NCBI RefSeq assembly: GCF_000761245.1
Contig: NZ_AWOR01000021.1
Span: forward strand, 62,001 to 126,000
Length of the DNA: 64,000 nt
Source: Comamonas testosteroni
GTDB taxonomy: Bacteria > Pseudomonadota > Gammaproteobacteria > Burkholderiales > Burkholderiaceae_C
Direction of reading: 5' to 3'
A model generated the notes under the pieces. The model was not told the origin of the DNA, ran no database searches, and saw nothing but the letters and a program-made list of their open reading frames with translations. Of the stretch, positions 63,706 through 64,000 are shown in pieces. The first letter of the stretch is position 1; every line of letters begins with the position of its first letter. A program made the translations under genes and the position numbers.

Positions 63706-64000
63706 TCAGTTCGCCGTAATCTTTCCGGCAGCGATCACCTGATCCCAGCGCTGCTTTTCCCTGGCCACAAAGCTTTGCGCTTCTGCTGGGGTATTGGCCA
63801 CGGCACTCATCCCTTGATCCTGCAGACCCTTGCGGAACTCGGGCGTATTGACCACCTTGCGGATGTCTTCACTGAGCTTTTGCACCAGGGCCTGAGGCAC
63901 CTTGGAGGACACGGCGACCGTGGTCCATGACGTGGCCACATAGTCCTTCATTCCGGCCTCGCTGGCCGTCGGCACATCCGGCAATGCCGCCAGACGTTCA
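63706..64000 (-). CDS. Bug-family (TctC-like) solute-binding protein, C-terminal part
   Basis: The frame is open to the window edge, so the N-terminus with its signal peptide is missing; about 98 residues are seen. LPDVPTASEAGMKDYVATSW and VVNTPEFRKGLQDQGMSAVA are the standard C-terminal motifs of the tripartite tricarboxylate transporter binding proteins, which are extremely numerous in Burkholderiales. Ligand unknown. Confidence 0.92.
   Translation of the reverse strand, partial: ERLAALPDVPTASEAGMKDYVATSWTTVAVSSKVPQALVQKLSEDIRKVVNTPEFRKGLQDQGMSAVANTPAEAQSFVAREKQRWDQVIAAGKITAN

Overview
The window is a chromosomal segment of a high-GC betaproteobacterium, most likely a Comamonadaceae member close to Comamonas. 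That assignment is an inference from the Bug-type tricarboxylate-binding protein, the DmeRF metal pair, the YedY/YedZ-type redox pair and codon usage. No 16S gene is present to confirm it.

Layout. 1-5400 is core chromosome: the C-terminal part of TamB, a small unknown gene, and the divergent nickel/cobalt regulator and exporter dmeR/dmeF around a palindromic operator. A tRNA-Arg(CCT) gene at 5401-5475 is the anchor for the next 54 kb. Everything from 5451 to about 59740 is stacked integrated DNA, with the tRNA 3' end repeated intact at 40435 and in degraded form at 53238 and 59535.

5451-40459 is an apparently complete P2-like prophage. It runs from an SOS-controlled gene and a candidate cos site to Q-P leftwards, then O-N-M-L-X, lysis genes (holin candidate, GH108 endolysin, nested spanins), R-S, V-W-J-I-H (fibre with a 936-bp duplication), FI-FII-E/E'-T-U-D. 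Leftward cargo genes follow, then a repressor facing a protein with two ribbon-helix-helix domains, an unusually long Ogr-type activator, the HUH replication protein A, excisionase, integrase, a LexA-boxed gene pair and an acetyltransferase. A repeated 18-bp motif precedes the O, V and F late operons.

40460-53251 is a P4-like integrative island. It has a Toprim/DUF927 primase-helicase with GGGGACA iterons beyond both ends of its gene block, an AlpA-type regulator, a row of small unknown genes, an IetA/IetS (AAA ATPase plus subtilase) module known from plasmid stability and phage defence, and a P4-type integrase.

53252-59558 looks like a gutted prophage or cos-bearing passenger. It keeps the left end (gene fragment and cos sequence) and right-end arm sites of a relative of the first prophage. 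The interior holds a phosphoribosyltransferase, a methionine-rich peptide with YedY/YedZ-type genes (hypochlorite defence), a broken IS5-family transposase, a tautomerase, and an HxlR/SDR pair.

59740-64000 returns to chromosome: a YdeI-like protein, a chromate transporter, a beta-propeller protein and the C-terminus of a Bug-family binding protein. The tRNA site has therefore been used repeatedly. The youngest insertion (intact att, complete phage) lies next to the tRNA and older, decayed ones lie to the right.
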